26,281 nt of DNA from Clostridiales bacterium UBA1389. GTDB lineage: Bacteria; Bacillota; Clostridia; Oscillospirales; CAG-382. The stretch's first letter is position 1, and every line of letters begins with the position of its first letter. The stretch covers positions 1 through 26,281 of the forward strand of contig DBQR01000046.1 of assembly GCA_002305335.1 (NCBI GenBank), given 5' to 3'. Below, in pieces: positions 1 through 7,738 of this stretch. Under the pieces are notes generated by a model. It made no database searches and was not told the origin of the DNA. It saw only the letters and a list, made by a program, of their open reading frames with translations. The position numbers were made by a program, and so were the translations under genes.

Positions 1-1
1 C

Positions 2-31
2 GAAAATAAAAACAAGCCGCAAAACGGCTTG
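2..31 (-). terminator. Intrinsic terminator of the leftward unit
   Basis: Read on the - strand, a 7-bp perfect stem CAAGCCG / CGGCTTG (13-19 with 25-31) closes a 5-nt loop and is followed at once by a T-rich tail (TTTTTATTTT, positions 3-12). It lies 20 nt past the stop codon of the leftward membrane-protein gene, as expected for a Rho-independent terminator ending that two-gene unit. Confidence 0.88.
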
Positions 32-50
32 CTTTCATAATAACCTTAGA

Positions 51-1061
51 TTAAAACTCGGGGAAAACCGAACGCCAGATATATTCCTCGGTTAAATTCG
101 AGCTTACGGGGTAGCGGTTGTATTCAAGGGGTATAGCCGAAATATAATAGGGTATAACCCGGTAGTATTCATCGGCAATCCCGCCGCAGAAATAAATATG
201 TTCAACCCCCGTATCTGCGTTGCAGAGGGTAGCGGTATAGTCTTTAATCCTTTCCTTAAACCGGGTAACCGTCAGATCGTTGGGGATATATATGATAAAA
301 CTCATCCTGCCGGAATAGTCAAAGCCGTCCGACGGGGATATTTTCCCCCGGGGGAAGGCGGAAATGGAAAGGGGCTTTACATAAAAGGTGGCGTTGGGAT
401 ACACCCTGCGGAGGGCGTTGGTTATTTCGATCCGCTTTCCTTCCATAAGGGATTTTTCCACATAGCCGCTGTAATTTTCGTTTACCGTTTTGCCGAAAAT
501 ATATACCGGATATTTAAGGGATGGAGTATCCTTATCGTAAATGTCTGCCCTGAAAGCGGCCTTCTCCCGGTCATAATAGGTGCCAGAAAGGCTCACGGTT
601 TCTTTATCGAAATTATCTTCGTAATAATTTTGTATAAGTTCTTTCGAATTAAAAGCGTTTACGGGATTTCCCATCACCATGACATGAAAGAGGGCGGTCA
701 GGGCAATTATTACGGCTCCCAAAGCTATATACAGCGGCTTTTTTTGCCTGAAAAGCCATATGGTAATCATGGCGAGCACCACCAATGCCCCGCAGATAAT
801 TCCGGTAAGCAGGCTCTGGAAGGCGCTGTCGGTGTATATGGTTGACATAATGTAGCCGAACCCCGCAAAGGACAACACCTTGACATACCCTTTTACCTTA
901 AGCAGAGCGCAGGCGAAGGCGAAGGGGATAATAAGCATCAGGGTGGATAAGATTCCGCTTTTGGGGAGGATGAAATAGCTCCCGCCGAAAGCCAAAAGAC
1001 ATACAAGGATAATATTGACGTATTCCGCAATGCTTTTGGAAACATTATTCTGTTTATCCAT
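51..1061 (-). CDS. Hypothetical polytopic membrane protein with C-terminal soluble domain
   Basis: This is a 336-residue protein I do not recognise. The N-terminal 135 residues hold about five hydrophobic helices (roughly 12-31, 37-55, 60-77, 82-104 and 110-130). A polar domain of about 200 residues follows, rich in Tyr, Asp and aromatic residues, with no visible catalytic signature. The domain probably sits on one face of the membrane. The ATG start is supported by AAAGGA with an 8-nt spacer. It lies 18 nt downstream of the RNHCP zinc-ribbon gene on the same strand and is followed by a strong terminator, so the two are probably co-transcribed. The coding call is secure from length, the terminator and the ribosome binding site. 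The function is unknown; a sensor or envelope-maintenance role would be guesswork. Confidence 0.85.
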   Translation of the reverse strand: MDKQNNVSKSIAEYVNIILVCLLAFGGSYFILPKSGILSTLMLIIPFAFACALLKVKGYVKVLSFAGFGYIMSTIYTDSAFQSLLTGIICGALVVLAMITIWLFRQKKPLYIALGAVIIALTALFHVMVMGNPVNAFNSKELIQNYYEDNFDKETVSLSGTYYDREKAAFRADIYDKDTPSLKYPVYIFGKTVNENYSGYVEKSLMEGKRIEITNALRRVYPNATFYVKPLSISAFPRGKISPSDGFDYSGRMSFIIYIPNDLTVTRFKERIKDYTATLCNADTGVEHIYFCGGIADEYYRVIPYYISAIPLEYNRYPVSSNLTEEYIWRSVFPEF

Positions 1062-1079
1062 AAATATGTTCCTTTCGCT

Positions 1080-1403
1080 TTATTCCGTTATATTATACGG
1101 GTTTGTCAGAAAGATAAGCAAATCCCTGTTGTCGTCCTTCTGGCTTTTGTTATTCCGGGTAAAGCCGCATTTTTTGCATTTATGGGTTATCACAAATTCC
1201 CTTTTAGAATCATATCTTACGGCGACGGGAACCATAAGCCCCTTGCATTCGCCTGCCCTGTCACCGGGATTTATATCCACATGCAGCGAGCAAAGGCAAA
1301 AGGGGCAGTGATTGCGGGAGGAATATTTAAGCGGGGGTACGTTTTTCCCGCAGTTTTCGCAGACAAAGGAATCATCCCTTTTGGAAAAGAGGGTATTTTC
1401 CAT
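1080..1403 (-). CDS. RNHCP domain zinc-ribbon protein
   Basis: This is a 107-residue protein with the diagnostic RNHCPFC segment of the RNHCP family, whose function is not established. Cysteine pairs that could bind zinc are CENC near the N-terminus, CPFC in the name-giving motif, the single Cys of the ECKG stretch and CKKC in HKCKKCG. This suggests two treble-clef or ribbon-like metal sites in a small cytosolic protein. No membrane segment is visible. I chose the ATG at 1403 because a GTGGA element lies upstream at suitable spacing; an in-frame TTG at 1421 would add six residues but has no ribosome binding site. It is the first gene of the leftward unit, about 50 nt downstream of a good promoter, and sits 18 nt before the membrane-protein gene. 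A nucleic-acid or ribosome-related role is conceivable from the zinc ribbons but is inference only. Confidence 0.85.
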   Translation of the reverse strand: MENTLFSKRDDSFVCENCGKNVPPLKYSSRNHCPFCLCSLHVDINPGDRAGECKGLMVPVAVRYDSKREFVITHKCKKCGFTRNNKSQKDDNRDLLIFLTNPYNITE

Positions 1404-1439
1404 TTTAATTCCACTAATCAAAATATTTACAAAAAGTAC

Positions 1440-1468
1440 TATACATTTTGCTTACAATGTATTATAAT
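1440..1468 (+). promoter_or_regulatory. Sigma-A type promoter for the rightward yqhQ-prmC unit
   Basis: TATACA (1440-1445, four of six matches to TTGACA), a 17-nt spacer, then a perfect TATAAT (1463-1468). The predicted start is near 1475, giving a leader of about 48 nt before the ATG at 1523. The -35 is weak, so this promoter may be weaker than the opposing one, which overlaps it. Confidence 0.6.
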
Positions 1469-1489
1469 ACCCAAATGTGAATATTTCAA
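1461..1489 (-). promoter_or_regulatory. Sigma-A type promoter for the leftward RNHCP unit
   Basis: On the - strand, TTGAAA (1484-1489) is separated by exactly 17 nt from a consensus TATAAT (1461-1466). Transcription would start near 1454 and give a leader of about 50 nt. The -10 box lies inside a 12-nt perfect palindrome (1459-1470) that also supplies the -10 of the rightward promoter. Confidence 0.75.
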
Positions 1490-1522
1490 GTATTTTTTAA
1501 ACAGCCGAAAGGGTAGTGTCTT

Positions 1523-2569
1523 ATGGGTTGTAAAGATAAAAAGCAGATAAACCCCCGTATGGGTACGGTGGGGGGTCAGGCGGTCATGGAAGGGGTTATG
1601 ATGAAATCCAGACAGGGCGTGGCCACCGCCGTAAGACGCTTTGACGGGGAAATAGTCGTACGCACCGGAAGTTCAAAATCCCTAAAGGATAAATATAAAA
1701 TATTGAAGCTCCCCCTTATTAGGGGAATTGTCAACTTTATCGAAATGATGGCGCTTTCCTTTTCCACCCTTACCTCCTCGGCGGAGATGTTGGGGCTGGA
1801 GGAGGAAGAACCGGGCAAATTCGGGAAATGGCTTGAAAAGCATTTCGGAAAATCGGTTATGTCCTTTGTTTCACTGATAGGAACGGTGCTGGGCGTAGGA
1901 CTTGCGCTGGTGCTGTTTATCTGGCTCCCCGCCTTCGTATCAAAGCTTATAAGCCGGTATATAATTAACTTGGGCAACTGGTACTCCCTTGTAGAGGGTT
2001 TTATAAAAATGATTATCTTTATATCTTACCTGCTGCTCGTGTCTCTAATCCCCGACATCAAGCGGGTTTTCGCCTACCACGGAGCGGAACACAAGTCCAT
2101 ATTCTGCTATGAGGCCGGGGAGGAACTCACCGTCGAAAACATAAGGACCAAATCCCGCTTTCACCCCCGCTGCGGCACCTCCTTCATATTTGTGCTTTTA
2201 ATCATCTCGATCCTGATCGGCGCGGTGCTCCCCAGCAAAATCGTGTGGCTTAGGGTTGTTCTCAAAGTGCTGCTTCTCCCCCTTGTGGTGGGAATAGGCT
2301 ATGAATATATAATCTATGTGGGGAAGCATGAAAACGGTCTCACCCGCATACTTTCCGCCCCCGGACTGTTAATGCAGCGGATAACCACAAAGGAACCCGA
2401 CGACACAATGATCGAAGTCGCCGTTGTGGCGGTGAAATCCGCACTGAGGGAGGAATTCCCCGACTTTGTTGTCCCCTATGAAAACCAAAGGGAAAAGGCA
2501 GAGACAAACGAAACAAATACACAGGAAAACAAAACCGAAGAAAGCACAACAGAGGAAAACGTAATTTAA
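1523..2569 (+). CDS. yqhQ: DUF1385 (YqhQ-like) membrane protein
   Basis: This 348-residue protein has the family hallmarks GGQAVMEGVMM (residues 17-27), YHGAEHKS (185-192) and HPRCGTSF (214-221). The conserved His, Glu and Cys residues suggest a metal site, but the biochemical role is unknown. Hydrophobic segments lie near residues 108-140, 155-176, 220-238 and 243-266, so it is an integral membrane protein. The last 28 residues are a Glu/Asn/Thr-rich hydrophilic tail. The ATG has GAAAGGG nine bases upstream. It abuts prmC with no gap, the usual neighbourhood of this family in Clostridia, where rpmE and prfA also often occur; neither is seen here. Confidence 0.93.
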   Translation: MGCKDKKQINPRMGTVGGQAVMEGVMMKSRQGVATAVRRFDGEIVVRTGSSKSLKDKYKILKLPLIRGIVNFIEMMALSFSTLTSSAEMLGLEEEEPGKFGKWLEKHFGKSVMSFVSLIGTVLGVGLALVLFIWLPAFVSKLISRYIINLGNWYSLVEGFIKMIIFISYLLLVSLIPDIKRVFAYHGAEHKSIFCYEAGEELTVENIRTKSRFHPRCGTSFIFVLLIISILIGAVLPSKIVWLRVVLKVLLLPLVVGIGYEYIIYVGKHENGLTRILSAPGLLMQRITTKEPDDTMIEVAVVAVKSALREEFPDFVVPYENQREKAETNETNTQENKTEESTTEENVI

Positions 2570-3418
2570 ATGAAATTAGGCGAATACAGAAAGCAGACCA
2601 CCAGAACATTAACCGACCTTTTCGGCGACGAGGCGGGACCTCTTTGCGATATTCTGCTTTGCAGTTTTTTGGATACCGATAAATCCGAAATGCTTTTAAG
2701 GCTTGAGGAGGAAGTGTCCCGGGAAACGGTATTGAAAATGGACGAGGCCGTAAACGAACTCGGCCTTGGCCTTCCCGTTCAGTATGTTATAGGCAGCTGC
2801 TGGTTTTTCGGCCTTAAAATATATGTGGGCAAGGGCTGCTTTATCCCCCGCAGCGACACCGAAATACTGGTTAAAACATCCCTCCCCGCCCTGCCGCAGG
2901 GGGGGAGCTTTGCCGACCTCTGCGCCGGTTCCGGCTGTATTTCCGCCGCCATTTCCCAAAGCCGTCCTGACGTCACCGGCTACGCCCTTGAGCTTTCCTA
3001 CAAGACCTTAAACTATACCGAAAAAAACTTAAATGACTTTTCAAACGTCAAGGTTAAACGCTTTGATGTCCTTGACGAGGAGGACTACCTTGCCTTGCTT
3101 GAGGAAAAAGGGGAAAAGTTCGACCTTCTGGTGTGCAATCCCCCCTATATCCGTTCGGGCGATATCCTGCTATTACAGCAGCAGGTGCAGTACGAACCCC
3201 ACGAGGCTCTGGACGGAGGGGAAGACGGGCTTAAATTCTACCGGGAAATAACAAGGCTTGCGCCGATTATTCTTAAGGAAAGCGGGACGATTGTCTTTGA
3301 ACTCGGCTATGACCAGGCAAAGGACGTTTCGGCAATTTTAAAAAGCTACGGTTATAAAACTGCTCTTGTAAAAGATCTGAACGGCATCGAAAGGGTTATT
3401 TTGGGTAAAAAATATTGA
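2570..3418 (+). CDS. prmC: Peptide chain release factor N5-glutamine methyltransferase
   Basis: PrmC methylates the Gln of the GGQ motif in RF1 and RF2 using SAM, which raises termination efficiency. The 282-residue protein has the small helical N-terminal domain (about 1-85), the PR-x-DTE signature (PRSDTE, 93-98), the SAM-binding loop DLCAGSG (116-122) and the catalytic NPPY (190-193) that binds the substrate Gln. Length is normal. The start follows the yqhQ stop directly with only a distant GAGG, so translation is probably coupled. Its classical partner prfA is not adjacent. The last codons carry the TTGACA of a promoter for the next gene. Confidence 0.96.
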   Translation: MKLGEYRKQTTRTLTDLFGDEAGPLCDILLCSFLDTDKSEMLLRLEEEVSRETVLKMDEAVNELGLGLPVQYVIGSCWFFGLKIYVGKGCFIPRSDTEILVKTSLPALPQGGSFADLCAGSGCISAAISQSRPDVTGYALELSYKTLNYTEKNLNDFSNVKVKRFDVLDEEDYLALLEEKGEKFDLLVCNPPYIRSGDILLLQQQVQYEPHEALDGGEDGLKFYREITRLAPIILKESGTIVFELGYDQAKDVSAILKSYGYKTALVKDLNGIERVILGKKY

Positions 3419-3443
3419 CAAGGGCAAAAATGCGTACTATTAT
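3415..3443 (+). promoter_or_regulatory. Internal sigma-A promoter upstream of the TrmH-family gene
   Basis: A perfect TTGACA (3415-3420) overlaps the prmC stop codon. A 17-nt spacer leads to TATTAT (3438-3443), five of six matches to the consensus. Transcription would start near 3450 and give a leader of about 35 nt before the ATG at 3485. Confidence 0.72.
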
Positions 3444-3460
3444 AATATGGTACGTTTTTG
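3425..3460 (+). terminator. Imperfect A/U-rich hairpin with T-tract, possible weak terminator of prmC
   Basis: CAAAAA(3425-3430) pairs with TTTTTG(3455-3460). After a two-base bulge, CGTAC(3433-3437) pairs with GTACG(3450-3454), plus three further weak pairs closing a TATAAT loop. The right arm runs into TTTTTGTTTT. It could weakly terminate read-through from prmC, but the structure is A/T-rich and overlaps a promoter, so it may only be an operator-like inverted repeat. Confidence 0.35.
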
Positions 3461-3484
3461 TTTTACAGGGGAGCAAAACCGCAT

Positions 3485-4276
3485 ATGATTTATATCGAAT
3501 CAAGGACAAACGAAAAAATTAAAGGGGTAAACTCCCTTAAAGACCGGAAGGAAAGGGAGAAAAACAGGCTTTTTTTCTTTGAGGGGATTCATCTGTTTGA
3601 GGAATTCATAAAGGCCGGCCACACCCCCCTCCGGCTGTTTGCCACCCGGGAAGCCTATGACAGGTATAATTCCGCCCTGCTGCCCTTTGATTTAAATCTT
3701 TATCTGGTTTCAGACCCGGTTTACCAAAAAATCACCGCCGAAAAATCCCCCCAGGGGATATTATGCGTTTCTGAATATTTGAATAACATCCGGACTGCAC
3801 CCCCCTGCCCCGGCGGGATAATTCTCGAATCGGTGCGGGACACGGGAAATTTAGGTGCAATAATCCGTACAGCGGCAAGCTTGGGTATCGAAAATATAAC
3901 GGTAAGCGCCGATTGTGCCGATTTGTATTCCCCCAAAACCCTGAGAGCAGCCATGGGAGCGGTTTTTTCGACAAATATAAATATAACCCAAAGCGTCCCC
4001 GAAACGGTGAAAGCCCTTGTATCCCAAGGGTATAACGTATATGCCGCCTGCCTTTACGGGGAAACCGCGAATTTAGGGGAATTCGGAATAACTAAAACCG
4101 ACACCTTCGTTTTGGGGAACGAGGGGGAGGGAGTAAGCGAATCTGCCGCCTCCCTTTGCACTAAGCGGGTTATTATCCCCATGAGCGGGAAAACAGAAAG
4201 CCTGAACGTTTCGGCGGCATCCGCCATAATAATGTGGGAGATGGTACGCCCTTCATCAAATAATAAAAGAGGGTAA
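3485..4276 (+). CDS. TrmH/SpoU family RNA 2'-O-ribose methyltransferase (RlmB-like)
   Basis: A SAM-dependent SPOUT methyltransferase, probably acting on 23S rRNA; the exact nucleotide cannot be read from sequence. The 263-residue protein has an N-terminal L30e-like substrate-binding region (about 1-100), then the three SpoU motifs that form the trefoil knot: DTGNLGAIIRT (from 119), LGNEGEGVS (N212, E213) and SLNVSAASA (N241). Length and layout match RlmB/TsnR relatives. I chose the ATG at 3485, preceded by GGGGAG, and not the in-frame TTG at 3458, which lies within the hairpin and would add nine uncharacteristic residues. It has its own promoter and is followed after 2 nt by dprA. Confidence 0.92.
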   Translation: MIYIESRTNEKIKGVNSLKDRKEREKNRLFFFEGIHLFEEFIKAGHTPLRLFATREAYDRYNSALLPFDLNLYLVSDPVYQKITAEKSPQGILCVSEYLNNIRTAPPCPGGIILESVRDTGNLGAIIRTAASLGIENITVSADCADLYSPKTLRAAMGAVFSTNINITQSVPETVKALVSQGYNVYAACLYGETANLGEFGITKTDTFVLGNEGEGVSESAASLCTKRVIIPMSGKTESLNVSAASAIIMWEMVRPSSNNKRG

Positions 4277-4278
4277 GA

Positions 4279-5460
4279 ATGGACAAAAGCGTGTATTACA
4301 TCTGGCTGTCCCTTGCGCTGGGGAGCGAAAACCCCCGGTATTCCACCCTTTTCGCCGATTTCGGTTCGGCAAAAGAAATATACGATAAGGATGATTTTTC
4401 CTCATTCGACGGCTTGTCCGACCGGCAGAAAAAACGACTTGAGGACAAAAACCTTGACAAAGCCCTTGAAATAGCCGGCATCTGCAAAGCCAAGGGCTAC
4501 GGAATACTCACCTATCATGACGAATATTTCCCCGAACGCCTCAGAATAATAACCTCACCCCCGCCGGTGCTCTACTACCGGGGAAACCTTAAAAATTTAA
4601 ACAGCGAATGCCTTATTTCGGTGGTGGGGACAAGGAGCATGACCGAGTACGGCCGTCAGGTAACGAGGTATTTTACCAGAACCTTTGCCGATTCCGGCGC
4701 GGTGGTGGTAAGCGGCATGGCTTCCGGCGTCGACGGGGAAGCCCACAGGGGCTGCCTTGAAGCGGGAGGATTCACCGTAGCAGTGCTGGGTACGGCGATA
4801 GACAAACCCTACCCCAAGGAAAACGAAGACCTGTATTACGAAATTATCGAAAAAGGGCTGGTGCTCAGCGAATTTCACCCCGGCGCCCCCACCTTTGCCT
4901 ATAATTTTCCCGTTAGAAACCGGATAATTTCCGGCCTTTCCTTAGCTACGGTCATAACCGAAGCGGGGGAAAAATCCGGTGCGCTGATTACCGCCCGCCT
5001 TGCCGTTGCCCAGGGTAAGGATGTGTATGCACTGCCGGGACTTACAGGGAGCCCCCAGTCCATCGGTACCAACATGCTGTTGCAAAAGGGAGTGAGTCTG
5101 GCATACCGGCCTTCGGACGTGCTGTCAAAGCTGGAACTTCTGTTCCCGGACAAAATCCGTATCCCCCCCTATGCCTACCGCACCGAACAGATAAAAGTCA
5201 CCCCAAGGGCCGAAAGGCGGGAAAGCTTCATCGGTAAAGAAGTTTCAGCCCCGAAGCCCAAACTGAACAGGGAAATAGGCGACCTTGAACCCTCTGAAAA
5301 AGCCATAATCGACGCCCTGACCGGCGAGGAGGGGCTTCACCCCGACACGGTGATTTCAAGAACCGGCCTTGACGCCGGAGAGGTTATGTCCTCACTGACC
5401 GTGCTTGAACTGTATGGCATAATCGCCGAGGATAAAAGCGGCAAATACTTCCTTGTCTGA
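4279..5460 (+). CDS. dprA: DNA processing protein DprA/Smf
   Basis: DprA binds incoming single-stranded DNA and loads RecA during natural transformation; it is also kept in many species not known to be competent. The 393-residue protein has a helical N-terminal region (1-105), a Rossmann-like core with SVVGTRS (114-120), SGMASGVD (145-152) and PVRNRIISG (211-219), and a C-terminal winged-helix DML1-like domain (about 335-393). Length is typical of the three-domain form. It starts 2 nt after the upstream stop, with GAGGG as ribosome binding site inside that gene's end. The dprA-topA order is classical in Firmicutes. Confidence 0.96.
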   Translation: MDKSVYYIWLSLALGSENPRYSTLFADFGSAKEIYDKDDFSSFDGLSDRQKKRLEDKNLDKALEIAGICKAKGYGILTYHDEYFPERLRIITSPPPVLYYRGNLKNLNSECLISVVGTRSMTEYGRQVTRYFTRTFADSGAVVVSGMASGVDGEAHRGCLEAGGFTVAVLGTAIDKPYPKENEDLYYEIIEKGLVLSEFHPGAPTFAYNFPVRNRIISGLSLATVITEAGEKSGALITARLAVAQGKDVYALPGLTGSPQSIGTNMLLQKGVSLAYRPSDVLSKLELLFPDKIRIPPYAYRTEQIKVTPRAERRESFIGKEVSAPKPKLNREIGDLEPSEKAIIDALTGEEGLHPDTVISRTGLDAGEVMSSLTVLELYGIIAEDKSGKYFLV

Positions 5461-5488
5461 AAAACGAAAATTATTTAAGGAGAATTCC

Positions 5489-7738
5489 ATGAACATACTG
5501 CTAATTATCGAATCCCCCTTTAAAGCTCCCACCATTAAAAGCATATTGGGGAAGGGCTACAAGGTGGCATCCTCAAAGGGACATGTGCGGGACCTGCCCA
5601 AAAGCCGTCTGGGGATTGACGTGGAAAAGGGCTACGAGCCCAAGTATATGAACATCCGGGGCAAGGGCGACCTTATCAAGGAACTGAAAAAAGAGGCAAA
5701 CAAAGCGGATATGGTTCTTCTTGCCACCGACCCCGACCGGGAAGGGGAGGCGATAAGCTGGCATCTTATGCAGGCTCTTGAACTGGAAAGCGACAGGGCA
5801 AAGCGGATAACCTTCAACTCATTGACCAAAACGGCAATCAGGGAAGCCATTAAGCACCCCCGGGACATTGACATGAACCTGGTGGATTCCCAGCAGACAA
5901 GGCGTATCCTTGACCGGTTGGTGGGGTATAAAATATCCCCCTTTCTGTGGAAAAAGATCGAAAGCGGCCTTTCGGCGGGACGGGTTCAGTCGGTTGCCAC
6001 CAGAATGATAGTGGAACGGGACGAGGAAATAAAGGCCTTCGTGCCGGAAGAATACTGGAACATAACCGCAGTATTGCTTAATAATAACGATGAGGAATTT
6101 ACCGCAAAATTTTACGGCACCAGGGAAAGCAAAATCGAGCTTAAAAGCAAAGCCGACGTGGATAAGGTGCTTGAAGGCATTAAAAATTCACCTTTTACTG
6201 TGGGGGACATTAAAAAGACCATTAAATCAAGAAGGCCCCTTCCCCCCTTTACCACCTCCACCCTCCAGCAGGAAGCAAACCGGCGGTTTTCCTTCCCCTC
6301 CCAGAAGACCATGTCGTTGGCCCAGGAACTGTACGAAGGGGTCAATTTGGGAGAAAAGGGAATGCACGGTCTTATAACCTATATGAGAACCGACTCGGTA
6401 AGAGTATCGGCGGAAGCAAGGGACGAGGCAAAAAAATTTATCGGACAGACCTACGGCGAAAAATATTACCCCGAAACTCCCAATGCATATAAATCCAAAA
6501 ATAACGCCCAGGACGCCCACGAAGCAATCCGCCCCACCGAACCCTCCCTTACCCCCGATAACGTAAAATCAAAGCTTTCCCCCGATTCCTACCGACTTTA
6601 CAAGCTTATCTGGGAACGCTTTATCGCCAGCCAGATGAAGCCGGCGGAATACGATACGGTGAACGTGGACATAAACGCCAACGGATATGTGTTCAAAGCC
6701 TCCGGCAGGACGGTCAGGTTTATGGGCTTTATGGCGGTCTACGGAGAAATCGAGGAGGAAAACGAGGAGGAAAAAAGCGAAAAGCTGCCAAGCCTCAGCA
6801 GCGGTGAAGAGCTTGAAAAGAAGGATATTATCCCCGAACAGAAATTCACCCAGCCCCCCTCAAGGTTTACCGAAGGTTCGCTTATCAAGATGCTTGAGGA
6901 AAAGGGAATCGGCCGTCCCTCCACCTACACCCCCACCATATCCACCATTATCACAAGGGGTTATGTCCAGCGAAACGGCAAGTTCCTTGAGCCCACCGAA
7001 CTGGGTAAAATAACCACAAAGCTTATGATTCAGTGTTTCCCCAAGATAATCGACTACGATTTCACCGCCAACATGGAAGCCGACCTGGACAAGGTGGAGG
7101 AGGGGAAGCTTACCCGCTTTAGGGTTATCGACGAATTTTACAAAGACTTCGAAAAGCAGCTGGACTATGCCGACAAGGCCCTTGACAAGGTGAAATACGA
7201 AAAGCCGGTGGTGGAAACAGATATAGTCTGCGAAAAATGCGGCGCCAAGATGGTGGTAAAGGAAGGCCGGTACGGCAAATTTGCCGCCTGCCCCAATTAT
7301 CCCAACTGCAAAAACACCAAAAAGCTTGAAAAGCCCGAAAATAAAAAGGCTTCGTCAGCGCCGGAGGTGGTATCCGAGGAAAAGTGTCCCAACTGCGGCG
7401 GGGAGATGGTGCTTAAAAAGGGAACCTACGGGCCGTTTTACGCCTGTAAGAATTATCCTGCCTGTAAGACCACCAAGCCCTATACCAAGGAAACCGGCAT
7501 CGCCTGCCCCAAGTGCGGGAAAAACATTGTAATGAAGCAGTCGAAAACCAAACGCATTTTTTATTCCTGCGACAATTATCCCAACTGCGACTTTTCAACC
7601 TGGGATATGCCCACCAATGATAAATGCCCCGTCTGCGGAAAAATGCTGTTAAAGAAAAAACACAAGAATTTAGTTTATTGTATAGATAAAGGCTGCGGCT
7701 GGAGTGAGGAAATACGTGAAAACCAGAATAATAGTTGA
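5489..7738 (+). CDS. topA: DNA topoisomerase I (type IA)
   Basis: It relaxes negative supercoils through a covalent 5'-phosphotyrosine intermediate. From the chosen start it has 749 residues. The Toprim domain shows E8 and DPDRE (81-85), the catalytic Tyr is Y298 in YMRTDS, and the C-terminus carries four C4 zinc ribbons starting near residues 581, 633, 673 and 713. I chose the ATG at 5489 because AAGGAG (5477-5482) sits six bases upstream and the family begins at this strand (MNILLIIESPFKA). An in-frame start at 5453, overlapping dprA, would add 12 non-family residues. The zinc ribbons are all complete. The 3' end overlaps plsX. Confidence 0.97.
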   Translation: MNILLIIESPFKAPTIKSILGKGYKVASSKGHVRDLPKSRLGIDVEKGYEPKYMNIRGKGDLIKELKKEANKADMVLLATDPDREGEAISWHLMQALELESDRAKRITFNSLTKTAIREAIKHPRDIDMNLVDSQQTRRILDRLVGYKISPFLWKKIESGLSAGRVQSVATRMIVERDEEIKAFVPEEYWNITAVLLNNNDEEFTAKFYGTRESKIELKSKADVDKVLEGIKNSPFTVGDIKKTIKSRRPLPPFTTSTLQQEANRRFSFPSQKTMSLAQELYEGVNLGEKGMHGLITYMRTDSVRVSAEARDEAKKFIGQTYGEKYYPETPNAYKSKNNAQDAHEAIRPTEPSLTPDNVKSKLSPDSYRLYKLIWERFIASQMKPAEYDTVNVDINANGYVFKASGRTVRFMGFMAVYGEIEEENEEEKSEKLPSLSSGEELEKKDIIPEQKFTQPPSRFTEGSLIKMLEEKGIGRPSTYTPTISTIITRGYVQRNGKFLEPTELGKITTKLMIQCFPKIIDYDFTANMEADLDKVEEGKLTRFRVIDEFYKDFEKQLDYADKALDKVKYEKPVVETDIVCEKCGAKMVVKEGRYGKFAACPNYPNCKNTKKLEKPENKKASSAPEVVSEEKCPNCGGEMVLKKGTYGPFYACKNYPACKTTKPYTKETGIACPKCGKNIVMKQSKTKRIFYSCDNYPNCDFSTWDMPTNDKCPVCGKMLLKKKHKNLVYCIDKGCGWSEEIRENQNNS

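Noticed and set aside
198..845. A 215-codon open frame on the + strand opposite the membrane-protein gene
   Set aside because: It is antisense to a gene supported by ribosome binding site, terminator and membrane topology. Its product has no recognisable motif and no good ribosome binding site.
4279..7738. dprA-topA as a sign of a mobile or defence-related island
   Set aside because: The pair is ordinary core gene order in Firmicutes, and the neighbouring genes share the same codon style.
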